DNA of 64,000 bases, taken from the NCBI RefSeq assembly GCF_963528755.1, contig NZ_CAURXA010000003.1, forward strand, positions 1 through 64,000, in the 5' to 3' direction. Below, piece after piece: positions 1 to 8,204 of this stretch. The notes beneath the pieces were generated by a model. The model ran no database searches. It was not told where the DNA came from and saw only the letters and a list, made by a program, of their open reading frames with translations. Both the position numbers and the translations under genes were made by a program. The first letter of the stretch is position 1; each line of letters begins with the position of its first letter. Source of the DNA: Selenomonas sp963528755 (lineage in GTDB: Bacteria > Bacillota > Negativicutes > Selenomonadales > Selenomonadaceae).

Positions 1-1183
1 GCACCGTCGCCTCGCTGTAGGCGTAGAGCATCTTCGCGCCGTGGCGGATGATGCCCGTATGCTCCTGGCCAACGCCCGGCAGGAAGCCCGGAACATCGAC
101 GAGGTTGACGAGCGGGATGTTGAACGCATCGCAGAAGCGAATGAAGCGCGCGGACTTGTCGGAAGCGTTGACGTCGAGGCAGCCCGCCATGACGTTCGGC
201 TGGTTCGCAATGATGCCGACGGAGCGGCCGTCGAAGCGCGCGAAACAGGTGATGATGTTCGTCGCGAAATACTTATGCACTTCGTAGAACTCACCGTTGT
301 CGACGATGCTGCGGATGACGTCCTTCATGTCGTACGGTGCATTCGGGTTGTCCGGAATGACCGAGTTCAGGGACTCGTCCATGCGCGACGGGTCATCGCC
401 CGTCTCGACGATCGGCGCGTCGTCCATGTTGTTGCTCGGCAGGAAGGAGAGCAGGTAGCGGATCTGCTGGATGCAGTCGTCCTCGTTCTCCGCCGCAAAA
501 TGCGCGACGCCCGAGACCGAGTTGTGCGTCATAGCGCCGCCCAAGGCTTCCGCCGTGACTTCTTCCGCCGTGACGGACTTGATGACGGCAGGTCCCGTGA
601 TGAACATCTGGCTCGTGTTCTTAACCATGTAGATGAAGTCCGTGATGGCCGGGCTGTAGACAGCGCCGCCCGCGCACGGTCCCATGATGACGGAGATCTG
701 CGGCACGACGCCCGAAGCCGCCGTGTTGCGGTAGAAGATGCCCGCATAGCCAGAAAGCGCGTCAACGGCTTCCTGGATGCGTGCGCCGCCCGAGTCATTG
801 ATGCCGATGCACGGAGCACCCATCTTCATCGAGAGATCCATGACTTTCCAGATCTTGTGCGCGTGCTTCTCACCCAAGGAGCCACCCTCGACCGTGAAGT
901 CCTGCGCGAATGCGTAGACAAGGCGGCCGTCAACCGTGCCATAGCCCGTGATGACGCCTTCGCCTGGCAGATCCTTCTGATCCTGACCGAAGTTCGTGCA
1001 GCGATGCTTCATGAACATGTCAAGCTCGACGAAGGTGTTCTCATCGAAAAGCTTCTCGATGCGCTCGCGAGCCGTCATCTTGCCCTGCGAATGCTGCTTG
1101 TCGATGCGCTTCTGCCCGCCGCCCTGCTGGATATGCTCCTTCTTGGCATGCATGAGAGCGATTTTTTCCTGAACTGTAGCCAT
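1..1183 (-). CDS. mmdA: Methylmalonyl-CoA decarboxylase / propionyl-CoA carboxylase carboxyltransferase (alpha) subunit, 3' end beyond window
   Basis: Reading the minus strand from the ATG at 1183 gives about 394 residues of an uninterrupted acyl-CoA carboxyltransferase; the family is about 510 residues, so the C-terminus lies left of the window. The ATG follows GAGGAGGAAGAGT. Glycine-rich oxyanion-hole stretches of the crotonase-like fold are visible (INDSGGARIQEAVD, MGPCAGGAVYSPA, and VDVPGFLPGVGQEH near the edge). In succinate-decarboxylating Negativicutes this subunit moves the carboxyl group from methylmalonyl-CoA to biotin in a membrane sodium-pumping decarboxylase. The position directly behind the epimerase gene supports that role over a propionyl-CoA carboxylase, but the beta, gamma and delta subunits are outside the window, so the distinction is inference. 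Confidence 0.9.
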   Translation of the reverse strand, partial: MATVQEKIALMHAKKEHIQQGGGQKRIDKQHSQGKMTARERIEKLFDENTFVELDMFMKHRCTNFGQDQKDLPGEGVITGYGTVDGRLVYAFAQDFTVEGGSLGEKHAHKIWKVMDLSMKMGAPCIGINDSGGARIQEAVDALSGYAGIFYRNTAASGVVPQISVIMGPCAGGAVYSPAITDFIYMVKNTSQMFITGPAVIKSVTAEEVTAEALGGAMTHNSVSGVAHFAAENEDDCIQQIRYLLSFLPSNNMDDAPIVETGDDPSRMDESLNSVIPDNPNAPYDMKDVIRSIVDNGEFYEVHKYFATNIITCFARFDGRSVGIIANQPNVMAGCLDVNASDKSARFIRFCDAFNIPLVNLVDVPGFLPGVGQEHTGIIRHGAKMLYAYSEATV

Positions 1184-1297
1184 ACTCTTCCTCCTCTATG
1201 TCGAATCTTCTCTTATATCTTACCTTATGAAAGTCCGGGCGGTCAAGCCCGACCTTTTCCGTCCCGCTCTTCCCAGGCGCAGGCCAGAGGAAAGGGC

Positions 1298-1720
1298 TCA
1301 GCGGTCTTCGTGCTCACAGATTTCGAGGAGGACGCCGTGCGTGGCTTTCGGATGGAGGAAGGCGATTCTAGCACCGCCCGCACCGTAGCGCGGCTTCTCG
1401 TCGATCATCTTCACGCCCTTTGCCATGAGGTCAGCAATCGCGTTCTCGATGTTGTCGACGCGAAGAGCGATGTGCTGGATGCCGCCGCGGCCGCCGTTCT
1501 TCTCGATGAATTTCGCGATCGGGCTCGTCGGGTCGGTCGCCGCGAGAAGCTCGATTTCCGAGCCGTTCGGCGTCGGGTTGAAGCTCGTCTCGACCTTCTG
1601 CTCAGCGACGACTTCCTTGCCCGTGCACGGGATGCCGATCTGCTCCGTCCAGAACTTGCCGACCTCGTCGAGATCGTTGACAGCAATACCGATGTGGTCT
1701 ACACCCAAAACTTTGAACAT
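1298..1720 (-). CDS. mce: Methylmalonyl-CoA epimerase
   Basis: A 140-residue vicinal-oxygen-chelate protein starting MFKVLGVDHIGIAVNDLDEV. It interconverts the R and S epimers of methylmalonyl-CoA, linking the mutase to the decarboxylase. The two beta-alpha-beta-beta-beta modules are recognisable, with the metal-ligand histidines in DHIGIAV and GGIQHIALRV and a glutamate in the C-terminal GVLLEICEHE. Length is normal for the family. The gene sits 34 bases downstream of meaB and about 115 bases upstream of the carboxyltransferase, in the same direction, as expected of one propionate operon. GGAGGTAATCC lies just before the ATG. Confidence 0.95.
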   Translation of the reverse strand: MFKVLGVDHIGIAVNDLDEVGKFWTEQIGIPCTGKEVVAEQKVETSFNPTPNGSEIELLAATDPTSPIAKFIEKNGGRGGIQHIALRVDNIENAIADLMAKGVKMIDEKPRYGAGGARIAFLHPKATHGVLLEICEHEDR

Positions 1721-1754
1721 ATGGATTACCTCCTAAATATAGAAAGATCTGCCG

Positions 1755-2693
1755 TCACTTGAGCATATTTTTCATGATGTTCTGCGTGACGGTGTAGGGA
1801 TCTGTCCTGCCTGCCTTGATGTCGGCAACGAACGCGTCGAGCTTGCCCGAATCGACGACCTTGCTCTTGACGTACGAGCCGATACTGCTTTCGAGGATGT
1901 CGATCATCTCGTCCTTCGTGCGCTTTGTGCGCCGCTCGGCGAGAATCCCCTTCTCCTCGATGTAGGCGCGGTGCTTGTCGACGGATGCGACAAGTTCCTT
2001 GACGCCGATCTGTTGGTTTGCTATGACCTTGTCGATGGGCGGACGCCAGTCTTTCATCACGCCGTCCAAATCGAGCATCATGTTGATCTCGCGCACGAGC
2101 TTGTCCGCGCCGTCGAGATCTGCCTTGTTGATGGCGAACACGTCGCCGATCTCCAAGACACCCGCCTTGATGGCCTGGATGTCATCGCCCATGCCGGGAA
2201 TCAATACGACCATCGTCGTATCGGCCGCCCGAACGATGTCGACCTCGGATTGCCCGACGCCGACGGTCTCGACAAAGATAATGTCCTTGCCAAAAGCGTC
2301 CATCGCCTTAACGGCGTCCGCCGTCTTGTGCGAAAGGCCGCCCAAACTGCCGCGTGTCCCCATGCTGCGGATGAATACGCCTTCGTCCATCGCCAGACTC
2401 GCCATGCGGATGCGGTCACCCAGGATGGCGCCGCCCGAAAACGGGCTGGTCGGGTCGATGGCGATGATGCCGACGGTCTTGCCCTGCTTGCGGTATTCAT
2501 TCGCGAGCTTGTCCGTCAGCGTGCTCTTGCCAGCGCCCGGAGGCCCCGTAATGCCGAGCACATAGGCGTGACCCGTATGCGGGTAGAGCGCCTTCATGAT
2601 GTCGATGGCATTTTCCGCCTCGTTCTCGATCGCCGTGATGGCTCTCGAAAGTGCGAGGCGATTTCCTTGCAGGAGTTCCTTGGCTATGTCCAT
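1755..2693 (-). CDS. meaB: Methylmalonyl-CoA mutase-associated GTPase MeaB
   Basis: A 312-residue G3E-family P-loop GTPase that protects and reloads the B12-dependent mutase. Walker A is GPPGAGKSTL, a switch region is ETVGVGQSEVD, and INKADLDGA gives the guanine-specificity NKxD motif. The C-terminal helical dimerisation arm typical of MeaB/ArgK is present. A GTG start 12 bases upstream is possible, but AGGTGG placed eight bases before the ATG at 2693 (MDIAKELLQG) favours the shorter form. It follows the small mutase subunit gene and precedes the epimerase gene. Confidence 0.94.
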   Translation of the reverse strand: MDIAKELLQGNRLALSRAITAIENEAENAIDIMKALYPHTGHAYVLGITGPPGAGKSTLTDKLANEYRKQGKTVGIIAIDPTSPFSGGAILGDRIRMASLAMDEGVFIRSMGTRGSLGGLSHKTADAVKAMDAFGKDIIFVETVGVGQSEVDIVRAADTTMVVLIPGMGDDIQAIKAGVLEIGDVFAINKADLDGADKLVREINMMLDLDGVMKDWRPPIDKVIANQQIGVKELVASVDKHRAYIEEKGILAERRTKRTKDEMIDILESSIGSYVKSKVVDSGKLDAFVADIKAGRTDPYTVTQNIMKNMLK

Positions 2694-2832
2694 GGAATGC
2701 ACCACCTATGCCATTGTTCCGGAAAATCTCGAAAAACACAGAATTGCCCGTTGTTTCCCGAAATTTCACGCATGATACGGATAAAAGCAAGGCTGGCGAC
2801 AGACGAACTGCTGCCAGCCCCATATCGAACTC

Positions 2833-3225
2833 TTACTTCTTCACATGCTCGTTGATGAAATCGACGATGTCGCCCGTCGGCGTGCCCGGCGTGAAGACGG
2901 CGGCAATGCCCGCTTTTTTGAGTGCGGGGATGTCCGTCTCAGGAATGACGCCGCCGCCAATGATCAGCGTGTCCTTCATGCCCTTGCTGCGCACAAGCTC
3001 GACAACCTTGGGGAAGAGATGCGGATGAGCGCCCGAGAGGATGCTCAGCGCGATGACATCGACGTCTTCCTGCAGAGCTGCTTCCGTAATCTGCTCCGGA
3101 GTCTGGCGAAGACCTGTGTAAATGACCTCGAATCCTGCATCGCGAAGAGCGCGCGCGACAACTTTCGCGCCGCGATCATGACCGTCCAAGCCCGGTTTTG
3201 CTACCAATACCCTGATTTTTGCCAT
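2833..3225 (-). CDS. Methylmalonyl-CoA mutase, cobalamin-binding small subunit
   Basis: A 130-residue stand-alone B12-binding domain. The base-off/His-on signature DGHDRGAKVVARAL (DxHxxG) is at residues 14-27, followed by ALSILSGAHPHL and IIGGGVIP, which hold the nucleotide tail. It pairs with the catalytic barrel encoded immediately upstream (3315-4964) to form methylmalonyl-CoA mutase. The split into a catalytic chain and a separate B12 chain resembles archaeal and some clostridial mutases, unlike the single ~700-residue chains of many bacteria. GGAGGTAATTTCAA precedes the ATG. Confidence 0.94.
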   Translation of the reverse strand: MAKIRVLVAKPGLDGHDRGAKVVARALRDAGFEVIYTGLRQTPEQITEAALQEDVDVIALSILSGAHPHLFPKVVELVRSKGMKDTLIIGGGVIPETDIPALKKAGIAAVFTPGTPTGDIVDFINEHVKK

Positions 3226-3314
3226 TTGAAATTACCTCCAAGTTCAAGTAGAGAAAGGAATGCAGGGTGCGGCCGTCCGAAAAACGGACGGCTTCCCCCA
3301 AAAAGTCCTGCGGA

Positions 3315-4964
3315 TTACAGGGACGTATGAGCCTCGTATTCGCCGAAGACGCTGCGCATGACGCCGCAGATTTCGCCGAGCGTCGCATACGTCTTGACAG
3401 CCGTGAGGATGTGCGGCATGAGATTCTCCTTCTCATCCTCGCACGCATTCTTGAGGGCTTCGAGCGCGGACTTCACAGCTGCGTTGTCGCGCTTCGCCTT
3501 GACCTCGGCGAGTTTCTTCTTCTGCTTCTCGCCGACGGAGGCGTCGACCTTCAGGAGATCCTTCGGCGGCTCCTCGTTTTCCTTCTGATACTTGTTGACA
3601 CCGACGATGACGCGAGCGCCGGACTCGACATCCATCTGCCAGGCATAAGCGCTATCCTGGATTTCCTTCTGGATGTAGCCTTTCTCGATGGCAGCGACAG
3701 CGCCGCCCATCTCGTCGATCTTCTTGATGTACTCCATCGCTTCCTTCTCGATCCGGTTCGTCATGGCCTCTACATAGTAGGAGCCTGCCAAAGGATCGAT
3801 GACGTCAGCGAGGCCGCTCTCATGCGCAACGATGTGCTGCGTGTGCAGAGCGATGGAGACGGACTCTTCCGTCGGAAGCGCAAGCGCCTCGTCGCGGGAG
3901 TTCGTATGGAGGGACTGCGTGCCGCCCATGACGGCTGCCGCCGTCTGCAGCGCGACGCGGACGATGTTGTTGTCCGGCTGCTGCGCCGTGAGCATGGAGC
4001 CTGCAGTCTGGGTATGGAAGCGGAGTTTCATGGACTTGTCCTTCTTCGCGCCGAAGCGGTCGCGCATGATCTTCGCCCAGATGCGGCGGGATGCACGATA
4101 CTTCGCGACTTCTTCGAGCACATTGTTGTGCGCGTTCCAGAAGAAGGAGAGACGACCCGCGAAATCGTCGACGTTGAGTCCCGCCTCGATGGCGGCATTG
4201 ACGTAGGCGATGCCGTCAGAAATCGTAAACGCGATTTCCTGGGCAGCCGTAGAGCCAGCTTCGCGGATATGGTAGCCCGAGATGGAAATGGTATTCCACT
4301 TCGGTACGTTTTTCGAGCAGTAAGCGAAGATGTTGGTGATGAGGCGCATGGACGGGCGCGGCGGGAAGATGTAGGTGCCGCGAGCCGCATACTCCTTGAG
4401 GATATCGTTCTGAATCGTGCCCGTGAGCTTGTCTGCGGGCACGCCCTGCTTCTCAGCAACGGCGATGTACATCGCAAGAAGCACGGAAGCCGGGGCGTTG
4501 ATCGTCATGGACGTCGAGACCTTGCCGAGATCAATCTGGTCGAAGAGGGTCTCCATGTCAGCGAGCGAATCGATCGCCACGCCGACCTTGCCGACCTCGC
4601 CTTCGGAAATCGAATCGTCGGAGTCGTAGCCGATCTGCGTCGGCAGATCGAAGGCGCACGAGAGGCCCGACGCGCCCGTTTCAATCAACATGCGGTAGCG
4701 CTTGTTGGACTCTTCGGCCGTGGAGAAGCCGGCGTACATACGCATCGTCCAGAAGCGGCCGCGATACATCGTAGGCTGCACGCCACGCGTGTAGGGGAAC
4801 TGGCCCGGAACGCCGAGATCCTCGACGTAGTTCTCGCCCTCGACGTCGAGCGGCGTGTAGAGACCCTGCTCGGGAACGTGCGGGCGAAGCGGGAATTTCG
4901 CGGTGGTCTTTTTCAGGTCAGCCTCGTACTTTTCCAACTCGGCCTGGATTTTCTCATTGCTCAT
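3315..4964 (-). CDS. Methylmalonyl-CoA mutase, catalytic large subunit
   Basis: A 549-residue TIM-barrel subunit that isomerises succinyl-CoA and methylmalonyl-CoA. The segment RFWTMRMYAGFSTAEESN holds the tyrosine of the substrate carboxylate pocket typical of methylmalonyl-CoA mutase rather than isobutyryl-CoA mutase. FDLPTQIGYDSD, KLRFHTQTAGSMLTAQQP and GGTQSLHTNSRDEALALP are family hallmarks. It lacks the C-terminal B12 domain, which is supplied by the next gene. The ATG at 4964 follows CAGGAGGAAAACAAT. It lies between the CoA-transferase and the small subunit in the propionate operon. Confidence 0.95.
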   Translation of the reverse strand: MSNEKIQAELEKYEADLKKTTAKFPLRPHVPEQGLYTPLDVEGENYVEDLGVPGQFPYTRGVQPTMYRGRFWTMRMYAGFSTAEESNKRYRMLIETGASGLSCAFDLPTQIGYDSDDSISEGEVGKVGVAIDSLADMETLFDQIDLGKVSTSMTINAPASVLLAMYIAVAEKQGVPADKLTGTIQNDILKEYAARGTYIFPPRPSMRLITNIFAYCSKNVPKWNTISISGYHIREAGSTAAQEIAFTISDGIAYVNAAIEAGLNVDDFAGRLSFFWNAHNNVLEEVAKYRASRRIWAKIMRDRFGAKKDKSMKLRFHTQTAGSMLTAQQPDNNIVRVALQTAAAVMGGTQSLHTNSRDEALALPTEESVSIALHTQHIVAHESGLADVIDPLAGSYYVEAMTNRIEKEAMEYIKKIDEMGGAVAAIEKGYIQKEIQDSAYAWQMDVESGARVIVGVNKYQKENEEPPKDLLKVDASVGEKQKKKLAEVKAKRDNAAVKSALEALKNACEDEKENLMPHILTAVKTYATLGEICGVMRSVFGEYEAHTSL

Positions 4965-5108
4965 ATTGTTTTCCTCCTGTCAGGGAATGCAAAAAGGGGC
5001 GCACCCGCTCGTCTCCTGCGTGTCTTTGCCACAGAAGTCCGAGCGGTCTATAGCCGCTTCCTTTTCCCCAATTGATTTCCGATCCATTCAAAAAATGTTT
5101 TCTGCGCC

Positions 5109-6608
5109 TTATTTCATGGATTTCGTTTCGATGAACTTCTCATGGAAGGAAAGCGCTTCCTTGATGATGTGCGGCGTATGTGCATGCTTGGTGGCCTCTA
5201 CGGCTCTGTTGTAATAGTCAAGCAGCACCGGCTTGTAGTCGGGATGCACGCAGTTGTTGATGATTTCCAACGCGCGCTTTTTCGGTGCAAGGCCGCGCAG
5301 GTCGGCGATGCCCTGCTCCGTGATGATGACGTCGACGTCGTGCTCCGTGTGATCGATATGCGAGCACATGGGAACGATGGACGAGATCGCGCCGTTCTTC
5401 GCAATCGAAGGCGTGTAGAAGATCGTCAGGAAGGCGTTTCTCGCGAAGTCGCCCGAGCCGCCGATGCCGTTCATCATCTTCGTGCCCGTGACGTGTGTGG
5501 AGTTCACGTTGCCGTAGATGTCGACTTCGAGCGCCGTGTTCATGGCGATGACGCCGAGGCGATGGACGACTTCCGGGCTGTTGGAGATTTCCTGCGGACG
5601 CAGCAGCAGATACTTCTTGTACTTCGCGACGTCCTTGTAGAAGCGCTCCATACCTGCTGGCGAGGGCGAGAACGCCGTGCCCGAGGCGAAGTTCAGCTTG
5701 TTTGCATCGATGAGGTCGAGCATGCCGTCCTGGATGACCTCGGTGTAGACCGTGAGGTCTTCGAGGTCGGAGTCAACGAAGCCCGCCATGACGGCATTCG
5801 CAACGTTTCCGACGCCCGACTGCAGCGGCAGGAGGTTCTTCGGCATACGCCCTGCCTTGATCTCGGCGTTGAGGAATTCGAGCGTGAACTGCGACATCTT
5901 CTTCGAATTCTCATCAATCGGCGCGAGGTCGCGCGTGTGATCCTTGATGTCGCACGGCACGATGAACTTGATCTTGTCCGGTGTGCACGGGATGAACGGC
6001 GTGCCGACGCGGTCGTCCGCCTTCACAATGGGAATCGGCAGGCGATGCGGCGGGTCGAGCGGCACGTAGACGTCGTGCATGCCCTCAAGCTCCAGCGGCT
6101 GCGTCGTGTTGACCTCGACGATGACGATGTCGGCCTGCTGCACATAGGAGGCGGCGTTGCCGAGCGACGTCGAGGGGATGATGTTGCCCTCTTCCGTGAT
6201 GGCGACGGCCTCGACGATGGCGAGATCGAGCTTACCGAGATAGCCGACGCGTCCAAGCTGTGCGGATTCACTCAGATGAAGGTCGAGGTAATCGACGGAG
6301 CCATCGTTGATCTCGCCCCTGAGAATGGCGTCCGTCTGGTACGGCAGGCGCTTCGCGATGCCGTGGACGGCTGCAAGCGTGTCGTCAAGCTCCGGGCCAG
6401 TCGAAGCGCCCGTCCAGAGGTCGATCTTGAAGGGCTCCTTCTTCATGCGCTCGGCCAGAGCAAGCGGAATGGCCTTCGGGTACGAGGAGGCCGTGAAGCC
6501 GCTCATACCGATGCTCATGCCCGGCTTGATGTAGGCAGCCACTTCCTCCGCGCTCACGATCTTCGCCTGCAGGTCTTTGTTGCGTACGCGATCTGAGATG
6601 TCAATCAT
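5109..6608 (-). CDS. Acetyl-CoA hydrolase/transferase family: succinate/propionate CoA-transferase
   Basis: A 499-residue class I CoA-transferase of the succinyl-CoA:acetate/propionate (Cat1/ScpC) type. The catalytic glutamate is in IITEQGIADLRGLAPKKRA near the C-terminus, and an oxyanion loop is seen at GIGGSGDFARNA. Being first in the mutase operon, it most likely exchanges CoA between propionyl-CoA (or acetyl-CoA) and succinate, closing the propionate cycle without ATP cost; the exact acyl specificity cannot be read from sequence. A GAGGGAGGATG stretch precedes the ATG. Confidence 0.9.
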   Translation of the reverse strand: MIDISDRVRNKDLQAKIVSAEEVAAYIKPGMSIGMSGFTASSYPKAIPLALAERMKKEPFKIDLWTGASTGPELDDTLAAVHGIAKRLPYQTDAILRGEINDGSVDYLDLHLSESAQLGRVGYLGKLDLAIVEAVAITEEGNIIPSTSLGNAASYVQQADIVIVEVNTTQPLELEGMHDVYVPLDPPHRLPIPIVKADDRVGTPFIPCTPDKIKFIVPCDIKDHTRDLAPIDENSKKMSQFTLEFLNAEIKAGRMPKNLLPLQSGVGNVANAVMAGFVDSDLEDLTVYTEVIQDGMLDLIDANKLNFASGTAFSPSPAGMERFYKDVAKYKKYLLLRPQEISNSPEVVHRLGVIAMNTALEVDIYGNVNSTHVTGTKMMNGIGGSGDFARNAFLTIFYTPSIAKNGAISSIVPMCSHIDHTEHDVDVIITEQGIADLRGLAPKKRALEIINNCVHPDYKPVLLDYYNRAVEATKHAHTPHIIKEALSFHEKFIETKSMK

Positions 6609-6736
6609 TCAATACATCCTCCCTCACAAGGCCGTCCGGCCCGTGTAATCTAAGGAAACCGCCGCTTCTCCCGGGAAAGCAGGATAGCCGGGCTTCCGAT
6701 GATGAACTGCCGCCGCAGCCAAGTCCGCCCCTGCGT

Positions 6737-6777
6737 CCATTTTCACTCGATAGCTTTCCGCTATTGCATGAAAATGG
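6737..6777. other. Imperfect hairpin in the leader of the propionate operon
   Basis: CCATTTTC (6737-6744) pairs with GAAAATGG (6770-6777), and inside it ATAGC pairs with GCTAT around a five-base loop. It lies in the 249-base gap between the O-antigen ligase-like gene and the CoA-transferase, downstream of the predicted promoter. No U-run follows on either strand, so it does not look like a simple terminator. Confidence 0.4.
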
Positions 6778-6827
6778 GATAACTGAGGCTTATCGTACTA
6801 CTATGCGACAATTATATCCTAAGCTAA

Positions 6828-6856
6828 AGAATACCACTTCGACGCTTTAGCGTCAA
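6828..6856 (-). promoter_or_regulatory. Candidate sigma-A promoter for the propionate operon
   Basis: On the minus strand TTGACG (6856-6851) is separated by 17 bases from TATTCT (6833-6828). A second, perfect TATAAT lies a few bases further downstream but has a poor -35. The region is upstream of the CoA-transferase start. The -35 overlaps a short palindrome GACGCTTTAGCGTC (6841-6854) directly after the stop of the preceding gene. Confidence 0.5.
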
Positions 6857-6857
6857 G

Positions 6858-8204
6858 TCAATTTTCGGACTCTTCGCCGCTATTTTTGGGCGATTCGCCG
6901 CCCTTCTTCGCTCTCTGACGAAGCTCTCGAAGCTTCTGCCGCTTCCTCGCCGCCAGTTCGTCCATGACGATGGCTTCGTCCTCCTCGTTTCCCGCGAATT
7001 CCGTAACGGCAGCAAGCGCCGCGAGAAGCCACAGGAGCATCGACGACGGGATGTTGAAGAGCACGTCGTCCGTGAGGCCGTTCAGCGCGACGGAGAAGAA
7101 GGCGAGGCTGATCCCCAACATCAGTCCTTGGCGGAAACCCTCGCTGTCGTGCACCTTCGAGAAGAATGCCAGCCTCATCGTGCCGAAGAAGAACCACAGG
7201 AAGGATACGGCGCCGACGACGCCGATCTCTGCCGCGTAGTTCAGATACATGTTGTGCGCGTGGACGATGAGCACGTCCGCGCCCTGCAGATAGAAGTCGT
7301 ACTCGGGGTAGACCATCCAGTAAGCGCCCCAGCCGATGCCGAAGAACGGATGGTCGCCGATCATGGCGAGCGTGCTCTCCCACAGCGCAAGGCGCATTTC
7401 CGATGAGGTGTCGATGCGCGTGAAGACCGACGTCACGCGGTCAAGAAGCGCGGGATCAAGGAGGAAGAGCGCGCCCGCGACGACGCCGACCGCAAGCAGC
7501 ACGCGCCCATCGCGAAACATGCCATAGAGGATGAAAATCAAGGCGACGACGAGGAACGCCATGCGTGCATACGTCATCGCGAGGCACGCCGCTAAGAGCA
7601 CGAGAGCCGCGCCGAGTGCGATGCGCCGTCGTTGATCGCGCATCTTCACGAAAAAGGCGAAGGCAAAGCACATGGCGACATCGAGATAGCCTGCGAGGAT
7701 GTTGGGGTTCTCCCACGTCGAGAAGACGCGCTTCTTGAGCTCTGGAAAGGCGTCACCGTCGACCCACTTCATCGTGCTCGTGTCGATGCCGAAGGCGAAT
7801 TGGTAGAAGCCGTAGAGCAGAACGAGCACGCACGAAAGGCCGAGTGCGTAGACGATCTTGCGGATGTCCTGCGACGCCTGGACGTTCTGTCCGATCAGAA
7901 GATACGTCAGAAGGTAGACGCCGACGAGGTTATAGTAGTTGTAGAAGCTGAAACCGCGATCGGGCGAGACGAAGATGGAAACCGCGCCCAAAAGCGCGAA
8001 GAGCGCGGCGGGCACGTCGTAGGGCAGGCGGCGGAAGCGGCGGCACTCCTTGTCGACGACGAGGCGTGCGAGCCAGAAGATGACGCCGAGGAGCAGAGCC
8101 GCCGTCGCCAGGGGCGGCGAGAGCGCGATGAGGAAGGCTTCAAGCAAGATGGCGTAGTAGATGCCGCCCGCAAGATAATCCGACAGGCTGCCCTTAGCCG
8201 TCAT
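6858..8204 (-). CDS. O-antigen ligase/polymerase-like polytopic membrane protein
   Basis: A 448-residue protein with about ten hydrophobic segments and a large periplasmic loop. GIGWGAYWMVYPEYDF followed by VHAHNMYLNYAAEIGVVG matches the Wzy_C (O-antigen ligase, WaaL/RfaL) domain, where the H-N pair after the large loop is characteristic. In a diderm host it would join polysaccharide to lipid A-core or another lipid carrier in the inner membrane. The C-terminus is a charged, arginine/lysine-rich tail. The start overlaps the end of folC by 11 bases. No other surface polysaccharide genes are beside it, so the substrate is unknown. Confidence 0.8.
   Translation of the reverse strand: MTAKGSLSDYLAGGIYYAILLEAFLIALSPPLATAALLLGVIFWLARLVVDKECRRFRRLPYDVPAALFALLGAVSIFVSPDRGFSFYNYYNLVGVYLLTYLLIGQNVQASQDIRKIVYALGLSCVLVLLYGFYQFAFGIDTSTMKWVDGDAFPELKKRVFSTWENPNILAGYLDVAMCFAFAFFVKMRDQRRRIALGAALVLLAACLAMTYARMAFLVVALIFILYGMFRDGRVLLAVGVVAGALFLLDPALLDRVTSVFTRIDTSSEMRLALWESTLAMIGDHPFFGIGWGAYWMVYPEYDFYLQGADVLIVHAHNMYLNYAAEIGVVGAVSFLWFFFGTMRLAFFSKVHDSEGFRQGLMLGISLAFFSVALNGLTDDVLFNIPSSMLLWLLAALAAVTEFAGNEEDEAIVMDELAARKRQKLRELRQRAKKGGESPKNSGEESEN

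Noticed and set aside
41..1762. Long plus-strand open frame (573 codons) over the carboxyltransferase and epimerase genes
   Set aside because: It is antisense to two well-supported genes, is rich in Arg/Asp/Val as expected for a high-GC shadow frame and has no recognisable domain.
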